DNA of 6,023 nucleotides from NCBI GenBank assembly GCA_913062655.1, contig CAJXXO010000168.1, forward strand, positions 1 to 6,023, read 5' to 3'. This document shows positions 1-5,310 of this stretch, one piece after another; position 1 is the first letter of the stretch, and each line of letters begins with the position of its first letter. The notes beneath the pieces are model-generated. The model searched no databases. It had not been told where the DNA came from and saw only the letters and a list, made by a program, of their open reading frames with translations. Position numbers and translations under genes: made by a program. The DNA comes from an uncultured Bacteroidota bacterium (lineage in GTDB: Bacteria > Bacteroidota > Bacteroidia > Chitinophagales > S012-47).

Positions 1-186
1 TATCAGCAGGTCGCCTGTATGGTAGGCGATACTGGCATGTTGGGAAATTAATTCCAGATCATCAAATGAGCGCCATTGTGCATTTACTTTAGCCAGGTTG
101 GCTCTGATCGTTTTCGGCCCGATGGGTGACAAGTAGGCGGGAAGGGCAAAAAACAGCAGTAGCACTATTAAAAGAATGGAGCGCAT
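1..186 (-). CDS. Exported protein of unknown function, N-terminal fragment (runs off left edge)
   Basis: An open frame starts at the ATG at 186-184 and stays open for 62 codons to the window edge, so the C-terminus is missing. The first 20 or so residues read MRSILLIVLLLFFALPAYLS: one basic residue, a long run of Leu/Ile/Val/Phe, then a turn-forming Pro-Ala-Tyr. This is a typical Sec signal peptide or a single N-terminal membrane anchor. The visible part after it (about residues 22-62) contains TIRANLAKVNAQWRSFDDLE and then SQHASIAYHTGDLLI, which I cannot assign to a family. The gene diverges from the fabH-like gene across a 117-base gap. A weak -7-like box (TATTTTTC) lies 15 bases before the ATG. 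That it is a real gene rests on the signal peptide and the unbroken frame; no function is proposed. Confidence 0.6.
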   Translation of the reverse strand, partial: MRSILLIVLLLFFALPAYLSPIGPKTIRANLAKVNAQWRSFDDLELISQHASIAYHTGDLLI

Positions 187-201
187 GAATCACAGTTTGT
201 C

Positions 202-209
202 GAAAAATA
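202..209 (-). promoter_or_regulatory. Possible -7 promoter box for the left-edge exported protein gene
   Basis: Read on the minus strand the bases are TATTTTTC, which match the Bacteroidota -7 consensus TAnnTTTG at five of its six fixed positions. The box ends 15 bases before the ATG at 186, about the same distance as the better promoter in front of the crotonase gene in this window. No good TTTG-type -33 element lies 19-21 bases upstream, so this is a weak call. Confidence 0.25.
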
Positions 210-243
210 GGGGATTTATTCGGGTATCATATCATGGAGCTAT

Positions 244-256
244 TTATGTGACATAA
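244..256. promoter_or_regulatory. 13-base palindrome in the divergent intergenic region, possible operator
   Basis: The sequence TTATGT-G-ACATAA is a perfect 6-base inverted repeat around a single central base. It sits in the gap between two divergently transcribed genes, 47 bases before the fabH-like start and 57 bases before the left-edge gene start. Dyads of this size are typical binding sites for dimeric transcription factors, and the place is right for one, but chance occurrence cannot be excluded and I cannot name a regulator. Confidence 0.3.
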
Positions 257-303
257 GTCTGATTGACCACAAATCCATATTTTCAAGGGCAAAAGAACGT
301 GAT

Positions 304-1365
304 ATGGCCAATGGGAAGATTGCCGGAATGGGTTTTTATGTACCCGAAAGAGTGGTGACCAATGAAAAGCTCACCGAGTACATGGATACCTCTGATGAAT
401 GGATACAGGAGCGTACCGGTATAAAAGAGAGGCGCTACAGCAAACGGCATGAGGAAAGCACAACAAGCTTAGGGGCTAAAGCAGCGCGTATAGCTATTGA
501 GCGTGCCGGCATTACACCCGAGGAGGTTGACTTCATCATCTTCGCTACACTTAGCCCGGATTACTATTTTCCCGGCTGTGGGGTGCTTCTGCAGCGGGAG
601 TTGGGCATCACCAAGACAGAAATTGGTGCCTTGGATATTCGCAATCAATGCTCCGGTTTTGTCTATGGGCTCTCCGTGGCCGACCAATACATTCGCTCCG
701 GGATGTACAAAAATATTTTATTGGTAGGTGCTGAAAACCATTCCATGGGCCTTGATTTTACCACTCGTGGACGGAATGTATCTGTCATTTTTGGCGATGG
801 AGCTGGGGCTGTGGTTATTCAGCCCAATGAAGAAGAAGGTAAAGGTATTCTCACCTCCAAACTTCATTCAGATGGCACATACGCAGAAGAGTTGGCCCTG
901 ATCAATCCTGGAGCGCATGGCGGCTACTTTCGCGAGGATGGTGAAGCGTACTTTGGTTACGAAGCGGCTGAATTTGGCAAGACCTTTGTCACGCAAAAGA
1001 TGTTGGATGAAGCGATGTTATTTCCTTACATGAATGGCCAATTGGTTTTCAAGACAGCGGTGGTCAAGTTTATAGAAGTCATCCATGAGGCACTCGCCAG
1101 CACAGGATATGAAGCCCAGGACATCGATCTGCTGGTACCGCATCAGGCCAATCTGCGTATTAGCCAGTTTATACAGAAGAAGTTGCGCCTTGCAGACGAA
1201 CGAATATGGAATAACATTCAGCGCTATGGGAACACCACAGCCGCTTCTATTCCCATAGCCTTGACCGAGGCGTGGGAAAATGGCAAAGCCCAGGAGGGTG
1301 ATCTCGTTTGTCTGGCTGCCTTTGGCAGTGGATTTACCTGGGGCAGTGTATTGATTAGAATGTAA
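304..1365 (+). CDS. fabH: Beta-ketoacyl-ACP synthase III (FabH-type), long variant
   Basis: A 353-residue thiolase-fold condensing enzyme of the ketosynthase III family. FabH joins an acyl-CoA primer to malonyl-ACP in the first condensation of type II fatty acid synthesis in the cytoplasm. The catalytic triad is complete: Cys116 in NQCSGFVYGL, His280 in VPHQANLR and Asn310 in YGNTTAAS, corresponding to Cys112/His244/Asn274 of E. coli FabH. The CoA-contacting DEWIQERTGI (Trp33, Arg37), the FGDGAGAVV glycine loop (163-171) and the GSGFTWGSVLIRM C-terminus are also present. It is about 35 residues longer than E. coli FabH, and nearly all the extra length lies at about residues 200-245, between the Cys and His motifs. 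Such longer FabH-like paralogs are, as I recall, common in Bacteroidota, so the primer or product may differ from the housekeeping enzyme and the gene symbol is a family-level assignment. The ATG at 304 is chosen because KIAGMGFYVPE follows at the expected distance. No fatty acid genes lie next to it. Confidence 0.9.
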   Translation: MANGKIAGMGFYVPERVVTNEKLTEYMDTSDEWIQERTGIKERRYSKRHEESTTSLGAKAARIAIERAGITPEEVDFIIFATLSPDYYFPGCGVLLQRELGITKTEIGALDIRNQCSGFVYGLSVADQYIRSGMYKNILLVGAENHSMGLDFTTRGRNVSVIFGDGAGAVVIQPNEEEGKGILTSKLHSDGTYAEELALINPGAHGGYFREDGEAYFGYEAAEFGKTFVTQKMLDEAMLFPYMNGQLVFKTAVVKFIEVIHEALASTGYEAQDIDLLVPHQANLRISQFIQKKLRLADERIWNNIQRYGNTTAASIPIALTEAWENGKAQEGDLVCLAAFGSGFTWGSVLIRM

Positions 1366-1401
1366 CTCCGGTAAAGTTTTCCACCAAATGCCCCATTCAT
1401 C

Positions 1402-1432
1402 TTGACGCTGCTTGCTGTGTGGTGTAACTTAT
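1402..1432 (+). promoter_or_regulatory. Possible Bacteroidota-type promoter for the glycine-rich protein gene
   Basis: A TTG at 1402-1404 is followed after 20 bases by TAACTTAT at 1425-1432. The phylum consensus is TTTG, 19-21 bases, TAnnTTTG. The spacing is right, and the -7 box keeps TAnnTT but lacks the final TG. The box ends 17 bases before the ATG at 1450, close to the distance seen for the crotonase promoter. This reading makes the TTG at 1402 a promoter element, not a start codon. The match is partial, so the call is tentative. Confidence 0.3.
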
Positions 1433-1449
1433 TGCGTGAAATACCCCGA

Positions 1450-3255
1450 ATGGCTGTATCGCGACTTATCTGCTATTTTGTCCTTAGCTGCTGGGCTTGT
1501 TGTGCGCAGGCGCAAACCCTTATTTCCGGTGTGATTAATGATTATCAATCGATCATTGAAGTCATACCGCCTGCCGCCATTCGACTCACCGATGTTTCTG
1601 CGTACAGTGCCAATGACCGTGTGATGCTGTGGCAGGCAAAAGGGGCCACCATTACCACAACCAATACCAGCGCGTTTGGCAGCATAACAGATACGGCCTT
1701 GGCCGGCCGATATGAGCTGAATACGGTCTGTTCCATAGCGGGTGATACGTTACAGTTGCAATACGATTTGACCAATAGCTATGATGTGAACGCTGTTCTG
1801 CAAGCTATTCGGGTGCCCGTTTACGACAATGCTGAGGTGGTAGGTACCGTAACCGCCACCCCCTGGGATGGCCAAACGGGGGGTGTTATTGCCCTGGAAG
1901 TAACGGGTACACTTACTTTGGGGGCCAATATCGATGCGCAGGGTAGCGGCTTTCGTGGTGGAGCCTACACTGCGCATAGCACGGGTTGCAACTGGTGGGA
2001 GGGATACGCAGACTATTATTACCCCACCGGCAATGGCAATGGACTATCTAAAGGAGAAGGTATAGCCGCTTACCTCGCTGGGCAGGAGTGGGGCCGCGGG
2101 CCGCAAGCCAATGGTGGTGGAGGCGGCAACAACCACAACAGTGGTGGTGCCGGTGGAGCACACATAGGTGCCGGTGGGCAAGGGGGTGAAAACCAGGAAC
2201 CGGGCACCTTCCACTGTGACGGCTACCATCCTGGAATAGGGGGGCGTTCGCTTGGTACTAATCCACAGCGGCTCTTCATGGGGGGTGGCGGTGGCGCTGG
2301 CCATGCCAACAATAACGACCCGGGCTCCATATCCAGTGGTGGGGCTGGTGGTGGGCTGATCTACCTACAAGCTGGAACGCTTAGTGGTAATGGATACACC
2401 CTCACCGCTGCCGGAGCAGAAGGCGGTTATGCCAGCAATGATGGTGCCGGTGGGGGTGGTGCTGGCGGTACAATTGTATTGGATGTGGCCCATTTTTCTG
2501 GTGCCCTTACCCTGAATGTGATGGGAGGCAATGGTGGAGATGCCGATAATGATGGCGCCAATCGTTGCTACGGTCCCGGTGGCGGTGGTGGTGGGGGTGC
2601 AATATACAGCACCGGAGCGCTCACCGGTGTCTCCTTGCTCACCAATGGTGGTGTAGCCGGGCAAACCATCAATACCATCGCCTCGTGCAGTGGCGCTTTG
2701 GGAGCCGCCAACGGAGGCTCAGGGGGGGTAACTACCGGAGCTACCATACAGCAAGCTACTTCCTGGGCTAGCTCCTGTGCTTTTCTATTGCCTCTGGAAT
2801 CGGTTACCACAAGTTGGGAATGGACAGCAGATGGTTGGGCATTGTCGTGGCAATCTGCCAGGGAAGTGTATACTTCCTGGCAGGTTTACGGTTTGTCATG
2901 GCAAAAAGAGCGGTTGGCGTCATTAAGACAGTCGGAGCAAACCTATACCATACGGGACCGGTCGATACGCTATGTTCAATTGCGTGGCGTAAGGCGCGAT
3001 GGTAGCATTGACAAAACGCACTGGATGCCACTGCATTGGCCGGAAATACCTTGCGAAGTTTTCCCCAATCCAATACAAGAAGGACAAACGCTTTTAGGCG
3101 ACATCACTGATGTCACCCTGCGCAACGCACACGGAAGAATGCTATATCAATGGAAAAAGCTGCCGCAATCCTGGCCACCCCTATCGGCTGGTATTTACTT
3201 TATTGAAGGTATCTCGGCTGAAGGCCCCTGTCGCACCCCATTGGTTCAGCCTTGA
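1450..3255 (+). CDS. Secreted glycine-rich repeat protein with T9SS type A sorting domain
   Basis: A 601-residue surface or secreted protein. The frame can be opened upstream at a TTG (1402), but the ATG at 1450 puts a proper signal peptide first: residues 1-21, with hydrophobic LICYFVLSCWA and an AQA cleavage site before Gln22. Residues 22-130 form an N-terminal domain (NDRVMLWQAKGA, AGRYELNTV). Residues 138-426 are glycine-rich, with runs such as GGGGGAGHANNN and DGAGGGGAGG and about four copies of a unit GGxIxL...L.....G..GG, starting near residues 144, 299, 339 and 382; this suggests a beta-solenoid or polyglycine-helix fold. Residues 447-532 resemble the Fn3-like domain often found before T9SS tails (LPLESVTTSWEW to VRRDGSIDK) but are unusually rich in Trp. 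Residues 535-601 fit the type A sorting domain: VFPNP, NAHGRMLY, LSAGIYFI. The expected route is Sec export, T9SS passage across the outer membrane, then tail removal and anchoring to the surface or release. Function may be adhesion or matrix; from memory, similar glycine-rich proteins occur in other Bacteroidota and in Myxococcota. Confidence 0.85.
   Translation: MAVSRLICYFVLSCWACCAQAQTLISGVINDYQSIIEVIPPAAIRLTDVSAYSANDRVMLWQAKGATITTTNTSAFGSITDTALAGRYELNTVCSIAGDTLQLQYDLTNSYDVNAVLQAIRVPVYDNAEVVGTVTATPWDGQTGGVIALEVTGTLTLGANIDAQGSGFRGGAYTAHSTGCNWWEGYADYYYPTGNGNGLSKGEGIAAYLAGQEWGRGPQANGGGGGNNHNSGGAGGAHIGAGGQGGENQEPGTFHCDGYHPGIGGRSLGTNPQRLFMGGGGGAGHANNNDPGSISSGGAGGGLIYLQAGTLSGNGYTLTAAGAEGGYASNDGAGGGGAGGTIVLDVAHFSGALTLNVMGGNGGDADNDGANRCYGPGGGGGGGAIYSTGALTGVSLLTNGGVAGQTINTIASCSGALGAANGGSGGVTTGATIQQATSWASSCAFLLPLESVTTSWEWTADGWALSWQSAREVYTSWQVYGLSWQKERLASLRQSEQTYTIRDRSIRYVQLRGVRRDGSIDKTHWMPLHWPEIPCEVFPNPIQEGQTLLGDITDVTLRNAHGRMLYQWKKLPQSWPPLSAGIYFIEGISAEGPCRTPLVQP
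1861..2730 (+). repeat. Glycine-rich coding repeat region (about four units plus Gly-rich linkers)
   Basis: This part of the gene encodes about residues 138-427. Four stretches can be aligned by eye. They begin TGGVIALEVTGTL (residue 143), GGGLIYLQAGTLSG (300), AGGTIVLDVAHFSG (338) and GGGAIYSTGALTG (381). In the first three copies a short beta-like stretch is followed by a second one (ANIDAQGSGFRGG, TLTAAGAEGG, LNVMGGNGG); the fourth is looser there. The last three copies are adjacent, spaced about 38 and 43 residues. The first is separated from them by a long Gly/Asn/His-rich insert at about residues 172-294. At DNA level the repeat is visible as many GGTGG/GGTGCCGGTGG stretches, but the copies differ too much to be a recent tandem duplication. 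Confidence 0.6.
3216..3251. terminator. Inverted repeat at the convergent gene ends, possible weak bidirectional terminator
   Basis: GGCTGAA at 3216-3222 and TTCAGCC at 3245-3251 are a perfect 7-base inverted repeat with a 22-base loop. It lies exactly where the plus-strand glycine-rich gene and the minus-strand membrane protein gene end and overlap, and no other space is available for a terminator. There is no clear T-run after either arm and the loop is long, so an intrinsic terminator is only a possibility. Confidence 0.25.
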
Positions 3256-3707
3256 TGCGCTTCCACAAGGCGGTATTGCAGCAAAGGAATAGTAAAAAGA
3301 AAATAGACCAGATACACCCCCTCAACAATGATCATCATAAATCCCATGGTGCCCGGGTCAATACCCACCATCAACCATTGGTACAAAATATCCAACCCCA
3401 ACGCTACCATGGCTGCCGGGTAACCGATCATAGGTATAAGCCAAAGCGCCAGCACTACCATCAATTGCACACCAATGGCCAGCTCAAAATATATTGGAAT
3501 AGGGCCGGTATGAACCGGCACACCACTGCTGGCCCAGGTAAGGGTATCCCAAAAAAGCGACAGCAGAAAACCACCTACATAGCCGATAAACAAGGTCTTG
3601 ACGCCAAAAGGGTAGCTCATCAATCTTTCCCAGGCTTGCTTTGGGGGCAGCCAGCCTAAGGAAATGCCAACACGTGAGTGGGTTTGCTCTTCGTCTAAAA
3701 CCGGCAT
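3246..3707 (-). CDS. Four-helix membrane protein of unknown function
   Basis: A 153-residue protein I do not recognise. The first 35 residues are hydrophilic to amphipathic (WLPPKQAWERLMSYPFG) with Arg/Lys residues at 12, 23, 28 and 37. Four hydrophobic segments follow at about 37-58, 70-94, 97-115 and 120-143, and the short tail ends YRLVEAHQG. The positive-inside rule suggests that both ends are cytoplasmic. Pro and acidic residues lie in or near the segments (FWDTLTW, GPIPIYFE, VGIDPGTMG, IIVEGVY), but no catalytic motif is evident. Its ATG overlaps the stop of the enoyl-CoA hydratase gene by one base (TAATG), which indicates translational coupling in one operon. Its own stop overlaps the end of the convergent glycine-rich gene by 10 bases. 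A role linked to acyl-CoA metabolism is only a guess from context. It is real as judged by its composition and tight packing. Confidence 0.75.
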   Translation of the reverse strand: MPVLDEEQTHSRVGISLGWLPPKQAWERLMSYPFGVKTLFIGYVGGFLLSLFWDTLTWASSGVPVHTGPIPIYFELAIGVQLMVVLALWLIPMIGYPAAMVALGLDILYQWLMVGIDPGTMGFMMIIVEGVYLVYFLFTIPLLQYRLVEAHQG

Positions 3708-4486
3708 TAGCGTCCTTTAAAGTCAGGTTTCCGCTTCTCTACAAAGGCCTGCATACCCTCTGTTTGGTCTTCGCTGGCAAAGAGGAGATAGAAATTCTTA
3801 CGCTCCAACAAGAGCCCTTCATCCAGGCTGGTGTTGAACGCTTGGTTGACCGATTCTTTTGCCAACTTAGCCGCTACGGGTGACATCCTGGCGATATCGG
3901 CTGCCAGGCGCATTGCTTCGGTGAGGTAAATATCTACCGGTACTATTCTGTTTATGAGTCCGGCTGCAAGGGCCTCATCTGCTGATATGAATTTTCCTGT
4001 CAGCACCATTTCCATGGCTCGTGCTTTGCCAACAGCTCTTGTCAGTCGTTGGGTGCCCCCGGCTCCAGGCATTACGCCAATTTTAATCTCTGGCTGGCCA
4101 AATTGTGCCGTTTCTGAAGCTACAATCATATCGCAGGTCATCGCCAGCTCACAGCCACCCCCCAAAGCGAATCCACTTACCGCTGCGATCAACGGCTTCT
4201 TGGTCTTTTTGATCTGATCCCAAGTCGAAAACTGATCAATATTCAGCATGTCAATAGCCGTTTTACCGGCCATTTGCTTAATGTCTGCCCCGGCTGCAAA
4301 GGCGCGCTCATTGCCCGTTAGCACAATCACACGTACGTTGTCGTCATCGTCCAACTCCTTCAGGGCATCGCGTAATTCACCCATCAATTGCAGGTTTAAG
4401 GCATTCAACTCTTTTGGACGATTCAGGCGAACTAGCGCAGTGTGGGGTTGATATTGTGGTTCTACTTGAATGAATTCGTAGGCCAT
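3707..4486 (-). CDS. Enoyl-CoA hydratase (crotonase family)
   Basis: A 259-residue crotonase, the usual length for a single-function bacterial enoyl-CoA hydratase. The enzyme adds water to trans-2-enoyl-CoA to give 3-hydroxyacyl-CoA in fatty acid beta-oxidation or related acyl-CoA breakdown in the cytoplasm. Both catalytic glutamates are present: Glu113 in GGGCELAMTCD and Glu133 in FGQPEIKIGVMPGAGGTQRL, 20 residues apart like Glu144/Glu164 of the rat enzyme. The oxyanion-hole amides fit Ala67 (FAAGADIKQM) and Gly110. The N-terminal LNRPKELNALN and the C-terminal EGMQAFVEKRKPDFKGR are typical. Having both acids and the GAGGTQRL loop favours a true hydratase over isomerase or hydrolase relatives, though the chain-length preference cannot be read. 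It is the first gene of a two-gene unit with its own promoter box 16 bases before the ATG, and it is coupled by TAATG to a membrane protein gene. Confidence 0.93.
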   Translation of the reverse strand: MAYEFIQVEPQYQPHTALVRLNRPKELNALNLQLMGELRDALKELDDDDNVRVIVLTGNERAFAAGADIKQMAGKTAIDMLNIDQFSTWDQIKKTKKPLIAAVSGFALGGGCELAMTCDMIVASETAQFGQPEIKIGVMPGAGGTQRLTRAVGKARAMEMVLTGKFISADEALAAGLINRIVPVDIYLTEAMRLAADIARMSPVAAKLAKESVNQAFNTSLDEGLLLERKNFYLLFASEDQTEGMQAFVEKRKPDFKGR

Positions 4487-4502
4487 AATGGTGGATTTTT
4501 CG

Positions 4503-4535
4503 CAAAGATACAGGGTAGCCGGGCAATGCCATAAA
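4503..4535 (-). promoter_or_regulatory. Bacteroidota-type promoter for the crotonase/membrane protein unit
   Basis: On the minus strand TATCTTTG (4510-4503) matches the -7 consensus TAnnTTTG at every fixed position. A TTTA (4535-4532), one mismatch from the -33 TTTG, lies 21 bases upstream, within the known 19-21 base spacing. The -7 box ends 16 bases before the ATG at 4486, which implies a leader of only about ten bases. The box sits in the 53-base gap after the ZIP transporter gene and so separates two transcription units, although read-through from upstream remains possible. Confidence 0.6.
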
Positions 4536-4539
4536 TCCC

Positions 4540-5310
4540 TTACACCAGCAAAGTAAGGCCCGATAGGGTCAGTCCAATGAGAATGCTGAGCCAGCGAGAG
4601 GGCTGAAAACGGGTGTGTACAGGCGTACCGACTTCAAACAGAATCGTAGTGGAGATGTGCATGAAGGAACCGATGACCAAGCCAAAAACATACGGCATGT
4701 ACTGCTGTATAAAGGCGGCTTCATGTTGACCGAGCCATTGGGTAAGAAAGGCGCCTAATGGAGACATCAGTGCGAAGATGAACAGGCACAATAGACAGCC
4801 CCAGCGAGACAGATGACCGGCACTCAAAAGGGCCATCAGCGCAAAGGCTGCGGGAATTTTATGCAAGGCGATGCCCAGCAACAAGGGAATGGTCACCTCT
4901 TCTTGATGGGCATGTGTGTGACCGTGATCGTGGATAGCAATATCCAACCCACCGAGTGGTATGCCTTCCAAAAAGGCATGCACTGACAAGCCAATCATGA
5001 TACTTATCGCCAAGCCGGCTCGATTGTGCTTATGCCCGTGCGTGTGCATGTGACCATGCTCGACCCCTTGCGAAAGCAGGTCAAGTAGAAGCTGAACGAC
5101 AAAACCTAGCAAAATGAACACCCCAACCAGGGTTTCATGGGTGGTGTAGGCGATGGGTAGCAGGTGCAAAATGGTGATGCCGAATAGATAGGCACCGCTG
5201 AAGGTCAGCAGTGTCCGGATGTGCTTCTCCTGTGCCTGGGGCAAGGCCCACACCAATCTCCCCCCGATGAGGGGCAGACCGATCAATACCGCATATTGCC
5301 AAAAAGTCAT
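4540..5310 (-). CDS. ZIP-family divalent metal transporter
   Basis: A 256-residue integral membrane protein with about eight hydrophobic segments (near 4-23, 32-54, 60-80, 98-122, 139-163, 168-190, 204-226, 240-256), the ZIP fold and length. ZIP proteins move Zn2+, Fe2+ or similar metals into the cytoplasm. The TM4 signature is HAFLEGIPLGG (His111, Glu115) and the TM5 signature is GIALHKIPAAF (His150). Two histidine-rich loops, EHGHMHTHGHKH (84-95, between TM3 and TM4) and HDHGHTHAH (127-135, between TM4 and TM5), probably bind metal. Compared with the two-metal centre of BbZIP, the second site seems lost: Ala112, Lys151 and Ala154 replace Asn, Asp and Glu, and Ser183 replaces the TM6 Glu before Pro-Leu-Gly. 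The substrate metal cannot be told. Its ATG overlaps the stop of the PAP2 gene as ATGA, so it is the last gene of the methyltransferase-PAP2-ZIP unit. Confidence 0.88.
   Translation of the reverse strand: MTFWQYAVLIGLPLIGGRLVWALPQAQEKHIRTLLTFSGAYLFGITILHLLPIAYTTHETLVGVFILLGFVVQLLLDLLSQGVEHGHMHTHGHKHNRAGLAISIMIGLSVHAFLEGIPLGGLDIAIHDHGHTHAHQEEVTIPLLLGIALHKIPAAFALMALLSAGHLSRWGCLLCLFIFALMSPLGAFLTQWLGQHEAAFIQQYMPYVFGLVIGSFMHISTTILFEVGTPVHTRFQPSRWLSILIGLTLSGLTLLV

Noticed and set aside
196..224. TTTG (196-199) followed by TATTCGGG (217-224) as a fabH promoter
   Set aside because: Spacing is 17 bases instead of 19-21 and the downstream box matches the -7 consensus only at TA and the last G.
247..262. 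CRP-like site TGTGA-N6-TCTGA
   Set aside because: The second half site has two mismatches and the overlap with the perfect TTATGT/ACATAA dyad explains the first half. Classical CRP sites are not an expected signal in this phylum.
497..727. Open frame of 76 codons inside the fabH-like gene
   Set aside because: It lies in another frame of a gene with a complete catalytic triad, and its translation has no recognisable pattern.
1366..1449. Intrinsic terminator after the fabH-like gene
   Set aside because: Only a 3-base GGT/ACC stem is visible near 1370-1385 and no T-run follows it.
1450..1515. Lipoprotein signal in the glycine-rich protein (several Cys in the signal peptide)
   Set aside because: VLSC and CWAC do not fit a good lipobox, the hydrophobic stretch before Cys14 is too short, and the AQA site gives a normal signal peptidase I cut, as expected for T9SS cargo.
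2101..2620. CRISPR-like or tandem DNA repeat because of the recurring GGTGG/GGTGCCGGTGG
   Set aside because: Copies are short, irregularly spaced and in frame with Gly codons, so they reflect protein composition, not an array of repeats and spacers.
2044..2810. Several long minus-strand open frames opposite the glycine-rich gene
   Set aside because: They are mirror images of GGT/GGC-rich codons, giving Thr/Pro/Ala-rich, low-complexity translations without start context or domain pattern. The plus-strand protein has a signal peptide and a sorting domain.
3252..3659. Plus-strand 135-codon frame opposite the membrane protein gene
   Set aside because: The translation is rich in His, Gln and Lys, as expected for the complement of hydrophobic codons. 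The minus-strand frame has four clean membrane segments and a coupled start.
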